Below, in pieces: positions 11,340 through 22,509 of a stretch of 64,000 nt of DNA. The first letter of the stretch is position 1. The number at the start of each line of letters is the position of its first letter. The stretch comes from Taenia hydatigena (Eukaryota; Platyhelminthes; Cestoda; Cyclophyllidea; Taeniidae): contig JADWOT020000001.1 in assembly GCA_036345935.2 (NCBI GenBank), forward strand, positions 30,571,062 to 30,635,061. The letters run 5' to 3'. The notes under the pieces were generated by a model. It was not told where the DNA came from. It did not search any database and saw nothing but the letters and a program-made list of their open reading frames with translations. The translations under genes were made by a program, and so were the position numbers.

Positions 11340-11639
11340 CTATTACTGGGTGCAATGGCCGCAGTTTACTAACTCATTCGCGAAAGTGTACAATAGATTA
11401 AGCGATTGTCGCCTCCACCTTGGCTTTCGTATTGATGCAATGAAAAGATTAGGCTAAGAAGCCTCATCCACTCAGAAGAAGCAGTTGAAGCGCAAGGTGT
11501 AGCGAAATCACTTTTTGAATCATGCGATCATACAAAAGGTAAGGAGCTGGAGGTCGTAGAGAAGGGACAAATAAGGACACTTGATCCCCGCTCATCATTG
11601 TACCAAGGAAGCTTTAGTGCTGAGTCTGCGACACATTTC

Positions 11640-13128
11640 AATGGATTTGTTGATTTCTGTGATTGCATTCGCGCATACGTTTGTCATCATCTTCCGCATA
11701 GGTTTTATTCCCTCAAACAGACTAGGGTGAGAGCAGACAAAGAACATTCTTCATCGGTAATATGATGTTAGTTCAGAGAGTACTTTACTTTCTTAAAGGA
11801 AGATGACGACGATTCGGTAGCCCGAGACGTCTTCGTCGAACGAATCTCGTCTAACTCTGAGGACTAATTAGCTAAAGCGTATATAATGCAAACGTGTTGA
11901 CCTGACGAAGTGGCTACACATCCGTCTTCACCAATGATGCTGCGGTCAGTCTGGCCGTAGAATTCAGCAGTGTTGCAACAGCGCCAATCGCATTAACAGT
12001 GGCGGTGGAGCAACAGCACCGGTTCTGGATACTGATATCCACCTGCATCCAATCTACTCGTTTTGAGTGAATGAGGACCAAGTAAGGAAAGACGAACTCC
12101 GCACCTTTTGCATGATTGATGTCATGGGGGGTGTCCTTTCAACCCAAGCTAGTTTTCGCAATCTTCGCGGCCTTAGGGATCCACTAGGCACAGTAGAGGC
12201 AAGAGAAAACAAGCATGAAAATCTTTCCTGTCTCACTGCTTGTCAGTAAATATCTCTCGTGGTTTTGTCTGCAGGAATACCGTGTGATGTCTGTTTTAAC
12301 AACACCCCAAGCGGCATCAATCATATCACTTGATTGCGAATTCTCGGAGTAATAAAATGAGATTATTTCTTAAAGAGATGATCGCAACGCGTGCAAAGGC
12401 CGTGGACTTCGTCTCTCCTTCTTGATCTTTACCCTCTTGGAACATGCAGAGTGTGAGCGGTTGGTACACAAAGCCTCATAGAATCCAATTGCTCGAGTCT
12501 GGAGCGCTCGGGTTATTGGGAGTTGCTGCGCATGCAGTTCAATTTCAAATCCTCGTCTTCTTGTCGACGACAGACAAGGCAGTCATATCGCCGCAATTTT
12601 CATGATTCGGTGACTTTGCGGAGCTGCTATCAAAGGATAAAATAGTCTGCGTAGCCTTTTTCTGCACACACCGAAGCTGCGCATTGGTGAACTGCTGCTA
12701 CGCTGCAACATAATGATGTTAGAGTTGTTGCTGTCAATTTAAATTAAATTTAAAAATTATTTTTCTTTCCTTATTTTGATGTCTGGTTGCTCGTGCTTTT
12801 AACCTTTAATCCGCTTTAACTTTGGCGCAGTGGTATGATTCAGTCCAGTTTCGCCCAATTCAAGTGCTAATTTTCATTACTTATTTTGGAAAGCATCGGG
12901 TAAAGAGGAATGGGATAAGCAACGGTGCTTTGGAGGTGAGTAGGTGAGTATGTGTGAGGGACGCCATAGTAACCTGTAGGTGGTTGTCAGGATTGATCAA
13001 ATAAGTGGGAAAATGAAGCAGTCATTGATGAGGATTATTCACTAGAACCACCAATATGCACAACAGTTGTCTCCTCCCAATTTCACTTCACCCCTTAGCA
13101 TCGAACCGTCGTCTATCTCTCCCACTAG
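11640..13128 (+). pseudogene. Family copy A3, near-complete but broken
   Basis: Plus-strand order: MDLLISVIAFAHTFVIIFRI (11645), hairpin block 11824-11848 in frame VFVERISSNSED, helix 2 (SLAVEFSSVATAPIALTVAV, near 11945), first common exon after acceptor CCCTCTTGGAACATGCAG (12447), helix exon ending ALE at donor GTGAGT (12936), intron, acceptor TTCACTTCACCCCTTAG, and last exon 13099-13128 (HRTVVYLSH, stop). Breaks include TGA at 12603-12605, in-frame stops in the 5-prime part, and loss of the AG before the helix exon. The last exon stops 18 codons earlier than in A1 and A2 because TACTTC reads TAGCC. This copy shows the family's full exon order. Confidence 0.5.
11824..11848 (+). repeat. Conserved hairpin, family block
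   Basis: GAGACGTCTTCGTCGAACGA followed by ATCTC: TTCG-T-CGAA core with GAGA/TCTC ends. The near-identical copy is at 20378-20402. Confidence 0.5.
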
Positions 13129-13926
13129 CCAAATGCTTTCCCAGCCATCATAGGCATAGACACAGAGGCTTCGTAATCCATTTCGACAACTTCCAAAGGA
13201 TTTCACCTCTACATTTTAGTAGTTGTTGAGGTAGTTCCTGGTCGTGTTATTCAGAGCAGTCAACCTCTCAGCAACCCAGCTACCCACAATCGATTCAGCA
13301 CTAAACTCTCGGGTGTCGACAAGGTGAATTATATTTCCATACCACTGGGAGCTGGTCAGAAAATGCAACACTGATAAATCTACTTTAAAAGCATTTAGGT
13401 TGTACTGGGGATGACTTGCCTAACAGAGGGATCAAGTGATCAGGACGGACGCCTCAAGACGAGAAGAGTGGACAATGGCTTACACTGGGTTCGCCTCAAC
13501 GTCAAGCCATTCCATGGGCTACATTGAGCCACAGTTGCGTTGGAAGTATAGGCAGAAATGAGGGAACTCATAATATGCAACTTCATCACCATTGGGTGGT
13601 AAGGTAAACAAACCTCATGTTCTCAAATTTCACTGATGGTATCTACGCACTGCAGAGAACATTGACAAAGCAACACAATCGCTAGCTGTCGATCAGGCGG
13701 ATTTTCGGTTGGTTTGCTGCTCTGACCAGTCACGCACACACCAACTTGAGCGACAGAATGTCAGGCTGTATAAAAACCCAACAAACTCTGGTAGAGAGCA
13801 TTGTCCATCTAAGGTGTCAATCGCCATTTAATCATTATAATCATCAACTGATGTCAAGGGATAAGTGCCTTTGGGACTGTTCGTCAGTTGGAGTTGGACT
13901 AGTCGGTCAGTCAGTCAACAATTTGT

Positions 13927-14399
13927 GAAGTGCTTAAAACATTTGCGCTAAAATATGTATTGTTGTATTTGTCATTATGCGAGGCATCACTCACCCACTA
14001 ATGCCACCTCGCAAAATTTAATGCACGAAAAAATTGTATTAATTGTGCTTGTTAATGCGTTACTCTTACCACACAAATCACCCCTTGTTTTTATTTGTCG
14101 TTGCCATGACCACAATTGACGCTTCGCTCTAAGGTGGCGACGCGGTGGTTTGACTGACATTTCTGCTGGCTCAACGTCCCCTCATGTGGTGATGGCGATT
14201 TCTCACATTGAATCATTGTTATGAACGGATAAAAGGGCTGCTAGATTTGTTTTTGTATTAATTGCTGTAGTGCTACAATTTGAAGCAGTTTGTTTAATAA
14301 GTTTACTTTTACACGTCCCAATTATGCTATTTGTTAGTGTGGATAGCTGCTGCAGATGGATTGACCTTAACAAGTTTAGGTTGACTGGATGCAGTTGTC
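13927..14399. other. Spacer, no gene recognised
   Basis: AT-richer, single-copy-looking sequence between two duplicated blocks. The frame 14270-14452 is hydrophobic but lacks splice support. Confidence 0.35.
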
Positions 14400-14710
14400 A
14401 TGCAAAGCTAGTTGTCTCCTGGTCCACTGAGGCCGATGGCAGCTTCTGTTGATGGCGTCTGCACAGTCTCACCTCTACTCCAACTGTGCACTGGTGGCGC
14501 TCCCTCGAATCACGTTCCTTCGTTATCAGATGTACGAGGCGGCGTAATTATTGGCCAAGTAGGGAGGGAGGGAAGCTCATTGCACTGCTCCAATTGAGCA
14601 GTGCGAAGCCCGCGTACGCAAGCAGAAATGCTGTGTAGACCATTTCTCTATCCGACAGCGTCGCAATCAGATCGCCCAAAAATTAACTTGCGACGGTGCG
14701 GCCGACAAAT
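14400..14710 (-). pseudogene. Decayed paralog of the gene at 60482-61186
   Basis: The minus strand matches the last two-thirds of that gene. The tail frame keeps GVEVR...RRH...LP.ASVDQETTSFA and then hits TGA. Upstream it keeps ALLNWSSA. The stretch coding the second helix and the donor is deleted, and the tail acceptor TTGTAG of the 60 kb gene reads TCGTAC here, so the AG is gone. A dead copy of the same membrane protein. Confidence 0.6.
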
Positions 14711-15209
14711 CAAATAAAGAGATTGAATTTGTGAAGAGTTGTCTTGTAAGATTGGTTGGAATGATGAGAATGAGGTCGAGGTGGAGGAGTAAGAGGTATA
14801 GTTATGTATTTATAAGGTTAAAAGTGTAAGGCTGCTAAGTCCCACTTGTTAAGTTGTTTGATTTTGTGATTTATTTGTGCATGTGTGGTGGCGTAAGATT
14901 GCTTGAGATTTAAAGGTGCTAAGTGCACTGCAGTCGCGTAGGTGGAGGGATTCAGATCGTGGATTTAGCATGATCCGTGGCTCAACGGCCACACTTCTCA
15001 TTGTTTTAGCCTTCTCCTCATGTCAACCACCACAGGATGGTGAAGGCTGTATTGCATTCCAGTGGTTGCAGTGATGCTCAAGCCAGCCAGCTCTAGACTG
15101 GTGCCTACAGCAAGGCTTAACTATTCTGTCGCCGTCGTGGTCTTCGGACAGTAACGCTGACAGGAGTCCACTGAATTCTCGATCAAAGAACCTCAAAAAG
15201 TGGTCTAAT
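14711..15209. other. Spacer, no gene recognised
   Basis: Nothing with splice or coding signal. It precedes the second large duplication block. Confidence 0.35.
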
Positions 15210-16982
15210 GACGTGATTTGGATTGCATAGATGCTGAAACCGACTTCTCACTGTAGACATGCGACGATCTCCTCTGCATGGAAGTTAGGTTTAGACGAAC
15301 TGCTCTTGTACACATGATTGGTCAATGGATTGCAAGCAATGCTGCTGTCACCTCACTTTGTCAAGGGTACTGAAGCATTCGGACGCTTAGACGACGTGAA
15401 ATCCTTCACTCTCCTCATAAACATTCAAAATGATTGGACAATCATGTGGAGGTTACTTCACAGACTCAAAATGCTAGTCTGTCCCCAAATCCATGGTGCC
15501 GACGTGTAGCCTCGATCATCCAAATGGTTCTTCTTCACACATTGTAACGGGTCGTTTCGTTTGAGCGTGAGTCCTCCGTAAAGAAGAGAAGAACGATAGC
15601 CTAAGGAAGGAGAGAAGAATAGAGGTTGTACAATTGTAAATTGTTGTCTGTATCACATTCAACGCAAGGCATCCTACTCAGATCAACATCAAAAACGGTT
15701 TCGTCAATTGTAGTTTGAATGTGTTTTGCCCGACGTGGATAAAATCAGTTCCGGTGGTGCCCTCTTTATGCGCTGTTAGAGAGTTTATTAGGAATTGGTA
15801 GAGCCAGACCCAACCATGTCGATGGTGGGCGGAATTATTCCGACAGCTCATCCCAATCATGCGACTATCCTCTCAAACAGGGAGAGGACAATTTCTCCGC
15901 ACTAATAATCGCACTGATAGTTCGCTCGCCAACGAGGGAACAGCAAGAAGTGTGGCAGTCAGTAAAGATCATAATTCGGCCACGTTAAAGGGGTCCATAT
16001 GGGGTGACCAGCAGTTAACCCAAATGTTGTTAAAAGCGATCCCCTCAATTTATTCAAATTATGCATCAGCACACTCCTAAAGGCATGTGCTGTTCAGGTC
16101 CTGGTTCTCACTGTCATAATGGGACATAACCTTCTTCCTTGAGGTCAGGGCAGCACAGACCACAGAGACGGAGGAAAGCACAGTTGTAGAGGCTTAATCG
16201 GGCGTCTTTGGCACCTCTGGCTGCATTGCTCATGGTTACGAGCCAGATGCTAGTGTTGATATTGACTGCGTTGGTGATAGGGGATTCTCGGACATTGAGT
16301 ATCGGTAGGACAGCAAATGCCTCTCTATATCGTCGTCCGAAAGACAAAGTGTAGTGTCGTTGCTGGTATTGCTGTCATCATATCAGCACTTGCTATTGTT
16401 GATAGATCGCTGCCTGTTTCGGTACATCGGCATAACTGAAGTAGATGTGGTAGACTGAACCGTTCTCTTTGGCCAGAAGCATTCGATGGATGCACATTCT
16501 CATGCACAAGCACCATTCTTCACCTTCGAGCGAGGAGTGTTTTCAGTCAAGCGAATTCAAACTTTATCACTATACCTTATTTGCCATGTCGCCGACGAAA
16601 ATTGTCCCCCACGTGTTCATCCGCTTTTCATCCCGAGGAAGACAAAAGCCAAGGAGGGAGAGACAAGCGCTAACTCATTGCACACCCTTTTGAACGCGTC
16701 GGTATAAGTCTGCTATTACATCCGGCAATCGCACAGGATAGAAGCCATTCGTCCATTAGTGTTTCAAGTTGGGATCGTCTCTTTGCTCCTCTCTGCTATA
16801 TAGTGTTCAGCACTTATTCATTACTTTACTGGATCCTTGTAAGAGCGTGTTATTGACAGTGAGAGATCCAACTTTATCGGTCTGATGGGATTCGCCCTGT
16901 TCTGCTAAGATCGATGCGCAATGATGGTAGCCGTCCGTTGAGGTGTCCAGAAGATGGCGAGAGAGTGCAGTTGCAGCGATGG
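15210..16982 (-). pseudogene. Family copy C2, degraded sister of C1
   Basis: Same remnants as C1: LLQLCRCTETGSDLSTIASA near 16440, MSNAARGAKDARLSLYNCAF near 16200, NNSAHHRHGWVWLYQF near 15840. It has about 45 extra bases near 16260-16300 relative to C1. About three quarters of residues match in the 60-codon basic segment, but differences fall freely on first and second codon positions, which suggests decay rather than selection. Confidence 0.4.
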
Positions 16983-18875
16983 ATCGCTCCCAAAAATTTA
17001 GGTCTTTTGGGAATGGAACGAGGTCGGTTAATTTCCTCAAAGCTGCTTGTTAGACACTCAAGTCATTCAAAGGCGAGCTACCATTCCAATGATTGATGAG
17101 AAGCAGTCGACAGTCCCACTCACCTCTACCCAACCGGCAGTCCAAGCTAACTGCAAACGCCCTCAAAGAGCTCCTTTGCGTATGCACCCTTAGCCTCACT
17201 GATTTGTGTTGATGACACTCCAGCCCCTTCCTCACCTTTGGCATATTTCCAAGTAAGCAGGCTGTGCAAGCATTGCTCCTCTGGTGACTGGGCGATCATC
17301 ATGCGGAGGTCACATGTTTGTGGCCTCGATCACAATTGATAGATTAGTAGCCTCCAGATAAAGCGATCTGTACCTCTGTTCAAAATTTGTGGCTGTAATG
17401 TCAGCAGCGGTGTGCCAACAAGTCCGAGAAGGACTGCACTAGGTTCAACGTTCACCTCTCCTACTGGGCGTCCTTTAACTCTACTGATGGGATGCTGCTC
17501 CTATCATGGCGCAAATATCTTGGGATTATTTGATTTCTTGCTCACCACAAGCCACGTTAAAGCATCAATTGGCTGTACGATGAGGGTTTCACTGTCGTGT
17601 GAAGGATAGGTGCGTCAGCATTTTTCTCAACTGAGGTTCTTTTTAATATAGCTTACGCTTAGACGTGGTGACATGGGGACCACGTAAGTGGTGACTGCAG
17701 TTGCAGAATGCTATTGCTGCAAAGCATCAATGCGTGTTGGCATTCTGTGCTTAATCTGCTGACTGGAAGCAGATGAGGAGGAGTGGACGCTAACTCTGCA
17801 GACACAGACATAGATGCTAGAAGGTGGTTTGGTAAATGTTGGACCGAACTAGGATGCGGAATAGGCAGTTGGCTGGCCCATTATACGACACACTGGCACT
17901 GCGACTTGTTACTCATTAGTTAGTTAGTAGTTATGCGTTGTGCGCGGATGTGCCCGGCCCACTAAATTTGCCTTGTATATTGATCAATGACTGTTTGGTG
18001 CAGTTTGTTTGTGAGTCCGTGGTGCAGCCGTTAAGTATGTTGATGGTCGGAGGAATATACTGTGGTATAGATTAGCAGTGCAGGGAAGTCTGAAGAGCGT
18101 CATGTTTATTGCTGCCACCATCCACTTTCCTGAATGCCTTGAATGCCACAGCCATTATATTATCCTCTTGTCACTACTTCCCCATCTCGGTAGGTCGACG
18201 ATCATCCAGAGACCAAGCCTTTGCCATGCTTCTGGCAGCAAGCGAAACACACTTGACGTGTCAATTAACGTTTGTGCCATCCAAAGCAATCCAAAGGCAT
18301 TATAACCATCTTAAACAAATCCCTGTTAGCCCATCTAAGCCTCAAATGCAGTGCATAGACACCACCACTCTTAATTGACATCTCAAGATTTAGTTACTCT
18401 ACCGGCCTTGTCGTGTTGCAACGTCATTTCTTGCATTGGTTTGCACTAAAATGGGTTCGGTGGGTAATCATAAGCCTGCCACTCAGTCGCGCAAGTTATT
18501 GAATGCCTGTCTGGTCGAGCCGGCAAACCAACTGATCATCCATCTGACCAACTGCTAGCAACTGTGCTACTGTGTTAATTGAGATCCCGAGATGTGGTTA
18601 ATCCACCGCTCAATAGTGACGAATTTGCAGATCATGAAGATCCTCATTTCGACTTCTATGTCCGGCACAGCTCTGGCGTATTTTAGGACGTGGAATGCTT
18701 GGCAGGGAAGTGAACCCACTCTGAGTCACCGTCTCCTCTGCTTGTCTCGAGGCTTCCGTTTAACTCAATTAATCTCCACTGTGAGGCTAGTATTTCCCAG
18801 TAAAAACAACTGCTTTGGGATGGAGCTATCGGTGCTGCATTCTCGTCTTAGCTTCCAGTAATAGGAAAACGTCGG
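16983..18875. other. 1.9 kb insertion (or sequence lost from the other copy)
   Basis: The first block reads GCAGCAATGG-CTTCCTTGTC with nothing between (10391-10410). In this block GCAGCGATGG and TTTCCTTGTC are 1893 bp apart. No terminal inverted repeat or clear target duplication is seen at the edges (starts ATCGCTCCC, ends ACGTCGG), and no transposase-like frame. Part of it (18070-18310) recurs at 34780-35000, so it is itself a piece of the local duplicon pool. Confidence 0.65.
18070..18310 (+). repeat. Dispersed block shared with 34780-35000
   Basis: CAGTGCAGGGAA, ATGCCTTGAATGC, GATCATCC and CCAAAGGCATTATAA occur in the same order in both places. A weaker third relative is near 37120-37180. 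Confidence 0.55.
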
Positions 18876-19850
18876 TTTCCTTGTCAACATGCGATAAGTC
18901 TAGAGCTAGAATGAGTGTGGGTAGTCGGGGTGCTGAAAGGTCGACTGCTTTAAATAACACGATTAAAGAAGTTTTGCGCACACACGATAAAATCATGCAG
19001 AATTCTTTCGAGTGAGTTGAGAAATTGCTAGGAAATAATTTTAACCTGAATTAATCACCTCTCAGTGGCTATGCTTGTGCCACCTATGGTCATGTGGTCA
19101 CTTGTCGCATGTGGCATCCCGACGACTCTGTGCAAGTCTAAAGTCATCGAAAGCGAGAGCATTTGGCTAGTTGGAGAGGAAGACGACAGTTGAATGATGA
19201 GGAGTAAAGTGAACTGGAAGAGACAACTGTTGTGCATATTGGTAATCCCAGTGGATTATGCGCATCACTTACTCTTTCCTTTTATTTATTCCAATAATCC
19301 CGACCACCCCCTATAGGTGGCCTTTGCGTCCCTCACACCTACTCATCTACCCACTTCCAACGCACCGTTGCTTCTTTCATCCCCTTTTAGTCGATACTTT
19401 CCTTAAAGTAGTTAATGAAACTAGCACTTGATCTGGCCAAAACTTTATTTGGATCATATCACAATGCCAGAGTGAAAGAGGACAGAAAGTAAGGAGCACT
19501 AGCAACCAAGCAGCAAAAACTAAAAAGAAAAATTTAAGTTGACAGGAGCACCTCTGCTGTCACCATGTCACCAGATTGACTGCATTGCGACAGCAGTTCA
19601 CCAGAGCAAAGACTAGGTACGTACAGAAGAAGGCTGCGCAGACTACTTCATCCCCTGACAGCGTCATCACCTAACTGCCGAACGATGAATCTTGCGATGC
19701 TGTAGCCGCCTTATCTGTCTTCGACGAGAAGACGAGGATTTGGAAATGAGTTGCATGCGTAACAGCATCCAATCACTGGAGCGTGTCGGACGCGTGTAGA
19801 TGGATTATATGGACGGCCTCCAGACAGAGCGAAGCTGTTCCCTTGTGTGC
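18876..19850 (-). pseudogene. Family copy B2, broken sister of B1
   Basis: Same two-exon region as B1 with intact-looking splice sites (acceptor TTTTTCTTTTTAG) but with stops: TGA after TLQ near 19770, TAG in the TATCG segment near 19675, and TGA in the second exon (ALWYD reads AL-stop-YD near 19470). Comparison with B1 shows directly which copy has lost coding capacity. Confidence 0.5.
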
Positions 19851-20159
19851 ATTTACTAACGCATTTGCGAAGGTGTACAATAGATTAAGCAATTGCAGCC
19901 CCCACCTTGGCTTTCGTTTCGATGCAATGAAAAGATTAGGCTAAGAAGCCTTATTCACTCATTGTCTGTCCCTCATATCGTCAGTGATTTTTGTCTCTTC
20001 GCCTACAAATTACTACACAGATGCAGAAGAAGCGGTTGAAGCGCAAGATGTTGCAAAATTACTTTTTTGAATCATGCGATCATACAAAAGGGTAAGGACC
20101 TGGAGGGTGGTAAAGAAAGGACAAATGGGGCCACTTGCTCCTCGTTCATCATTGCACTC

Positions 20160-21760
20160 AAGAAGCTTTAGTGTTGAGTCCGCGACACATTTCAATGGAT
20201 TTGTTGATTTCTGTGATTGCATTCGCGCATACGTTTGTCATCATCTTCCGCATAGGTTTTATTCCCTCAGACAGACTAGGGTGAGAGCAGACAAAGAACA
20301 TTCTTCATCGATGATCTGATGTTAGTTTAGTGAGCACTTTACTTTCTTAAAGGAAGATGACGACGATTCGGTAGCCCGAGACGTCTTCGTCGAACGCATC
20401 TCGTCTAACTCTGAGGACTAATTAGCTAAAGCGTGCATAATGCAAACGTGTCGACCCGACAAAGTGGCCACACATCCGTCTCCACTAATGATGTGGTGGT
20501 GAGTCTGACCCTAGAATTCAGCAGTGTTGCAGCAGCACCAATCGCATTAACAGTGGCGGTGGAGCAACAGCACCGGTTCTGGATACTGATACCCACCTGC
20601 ATACAATCTACTCGTTTCGAGTGAATGAGGACCAAGTAAGGAAAGACGAACTCCGCACCTTTACACACCCTTGCGAATGCTGCCTCGATAAGTTTTGAGA
20701 CTCGATGAACTTAGTCCTTACAAGCATCAAGTGAAAATCACCGTCTCATGTCGGTGCGTACACTTCTTGCATGATTGATGTCATGGGGGGTGTCCTTTCG
20801 ACCCAAGCTAGTTTTCGCAATCTTCGCGGCCTTAAGAATCCACTAGGCACAGAAGAGGCAAGAGAAAACAAGCATAAAAATCTTTCCTGTCTCACTGCTT
20901 GTCAGTAAATAGCTCTCGTGGTTTCGTCTTTAAGAATGCCGTGTGATGCCTGTTTTAACAACGCCCACGCGGCATCAATCACATCACTTGAAATCGAATT
21001 CTCGAAGTAATAAATGAAAGTATTGCTTAAAGAGCTGATTGTAATGCGTGCAAAGGGTGGGAGATTCGTCTTCCCTTCTTGATCTCTACACTCTTGGAAC
21101 AAGCAGAGTGTGAGCAGTTAGCACACAAAACCTCATAGAATCCAACTGCTCGAATCTGGCGCGCTCGGGTTATTGGGAGCTGCTGCGCACGCAGTTCATT
21201 TTCAAATCCTCGTCTTCTTGCCGACGACAGACATGGCAGTCACATCGCCGCAATGTTCATGCTTCGGTGATTTTACGAAGCTGTTATCAAGAGAAGAAAT
21301 GGTCTGCGTAGCCTTCTTCTGCACAAACCAGGCTGCGCATTAGTTAACTGCTGCTGCCTGGTAATGTAATGACATTGCAGGTGTTGATGCCAATTTAAAT
21401 TAACTTCGATACTAGTTTTTTGCCTTATTTTGATGTTTGGCTGCTCGTCCTTTCTACTTTTTATCCGCCTTCACTTTGGCATAGTGGTATGATTCAATCA
21501 AGTTTCGCCCACGTCAAGTGCTAATTTTCATTACTCATTTTGAGGAGCATCGAATAAAGGGGGATGGGATAAGCAACGGTGCTTTAGGATGGGTAGGTGA
21601 GTATGTGTGAGGGACGCCATAGTAACCTGTAAGTAGGAAAGGGAAGCAGTAATTAATGCGGATAATCCACTAGAATCACCAATGCGCACAACAGTATTCT
21701 CCTCCCAATTTCACTTTACTACTTAGCATCGAACTGTCGTCTATCTCTCCCACTAGCCAA
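20160..21760 (+). pseudogene. Family copy A4, degraded sister of A3
   Basis: The plus-strand order is as in A3: MDLLISVIAFAHTFVIIFRI (20193), hairpin block 20378-20402, helix 2 at 20433-20624 (DVVVSLTLEFSSVAAAPIAL then VAVEQQHRFWILI), first common exon from about 21120 (KPHRIQLLESGALGLLGAAA), and helix exon near 21420-21590 (ARPFYFLSAFTLA). Breaks: TAG at 21341-21343, stops in the 5-prime part, donor after ALG altered. It retains TGC where A3 has TGA in the first common exon. Confidence 0.45.
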
Positions 21761-22509
21761 ATGCCCTCGCACCGGATGACTTCAGACCTCGCATGGAGTC
21801 GTCAGAATGACGTCAGTGACAAACCAGACAAAAGTGTCTGCTCAGCCAGCATAGGCATAGACATAGACACAGAGGGGTGATCACCTTAGGTTGAATGAAT
21901 TCTTTAGCAATTCCATAATCCACTTAACAACTTCTAAAGGATTTTACCTCTACATTTCAGTAGTTGTTGAGGTAGTGCCTAGTCGTACTATTTGAAGCAG
22001 GGTGTATCAAGTGATTAAGACAGACGCCTTGAGACAAGGAGAGGAGACAATAGCTTACGTTGGGTTCGTCTCTATGCCGACCCATTCCATGGGCTATAAT
22101 AAGCCACAGTTGCATTGGAAGCATAAGTCGAAATGAGGAAATTAATGGCATGCAACTTTGTCACCATTGGATGGTAAGGTAAACAAATCTCCAGTTCTCA
22201 AATTTCACTGATGGTATCGACGCACTCCAGAGGACACTGACAAAGCAATACAATCGCTAGCTGTTGGTCAGGCGGATTTTCAGTTGGTTTGTTGCTTTGG
22301 CCAGTCACGCACTCAACAACTTGCGCGACAGAATGGTAGGTTGTGTAAAACCCCAACGAACTCTAGCAGAGAGCGTTGTCCATCTAAGGTGGCAATTGCC
22401 GTCGATATCATCACAATCATCAATCCATGCCAAAAGATCAGTCCTGCTGGTGCTATTAATCAGTTGGATGGTCACTTACTTAGTTGATGAACTAGTCAGT
22501 CAACAATTT

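Larger units (their letters stand above)
8720..13926 (+). repeat. Segmental duplication block, first copy (second 15210-22509)
   Basis: The block holding C1, B1 and A3 recurs in the same orientation at 15210-22509. Start anchor GCATAGATGCTGAAACCGAC (8737 and 15226). End anchor CAGTCAACAATTT (13911 and 22496). The second copy carries an extra 1893 bp between its halves. Confidence 0.8.
11300..13926 (-). repeat. Right arm of large inverted repeat (partner 4030-8720)
   Basis: Reverse complement of 6068-8720 plus 4030-4185. Anchors: GCGATTGTCGCCTCCACCTT at 11403 against 8594, and the TTATACAGCC end at 13770. A transcript or single strand spanning both arms could fold over more than 2.5 kb. Confidence 0.8.
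15210..22509 (+). repeat. Segmental duplication block, second copy (first 8720-13926)
   Basis: Direct-orientation copy of the C1-B1-A3 block, split by unrelated sequence at 16983-18875. Identity looks moderate, with many substitutions, so this is older than the 4185/6068 tandem pair. Confidence 0.8.

Noticed and set aside
4185..14000. Possible transposon with long terminal inverted repeats
   Set aside because: The inverted arms contain gene-family exons rather than a transposase, reverse transcriptase or integrase frame, and no target-site duplication was seen at their ends.
16983..18875. Insertion as a classical mobile element
   Set aside because: No terminal repeats, no clear target duplication and no enzyme-like frame.
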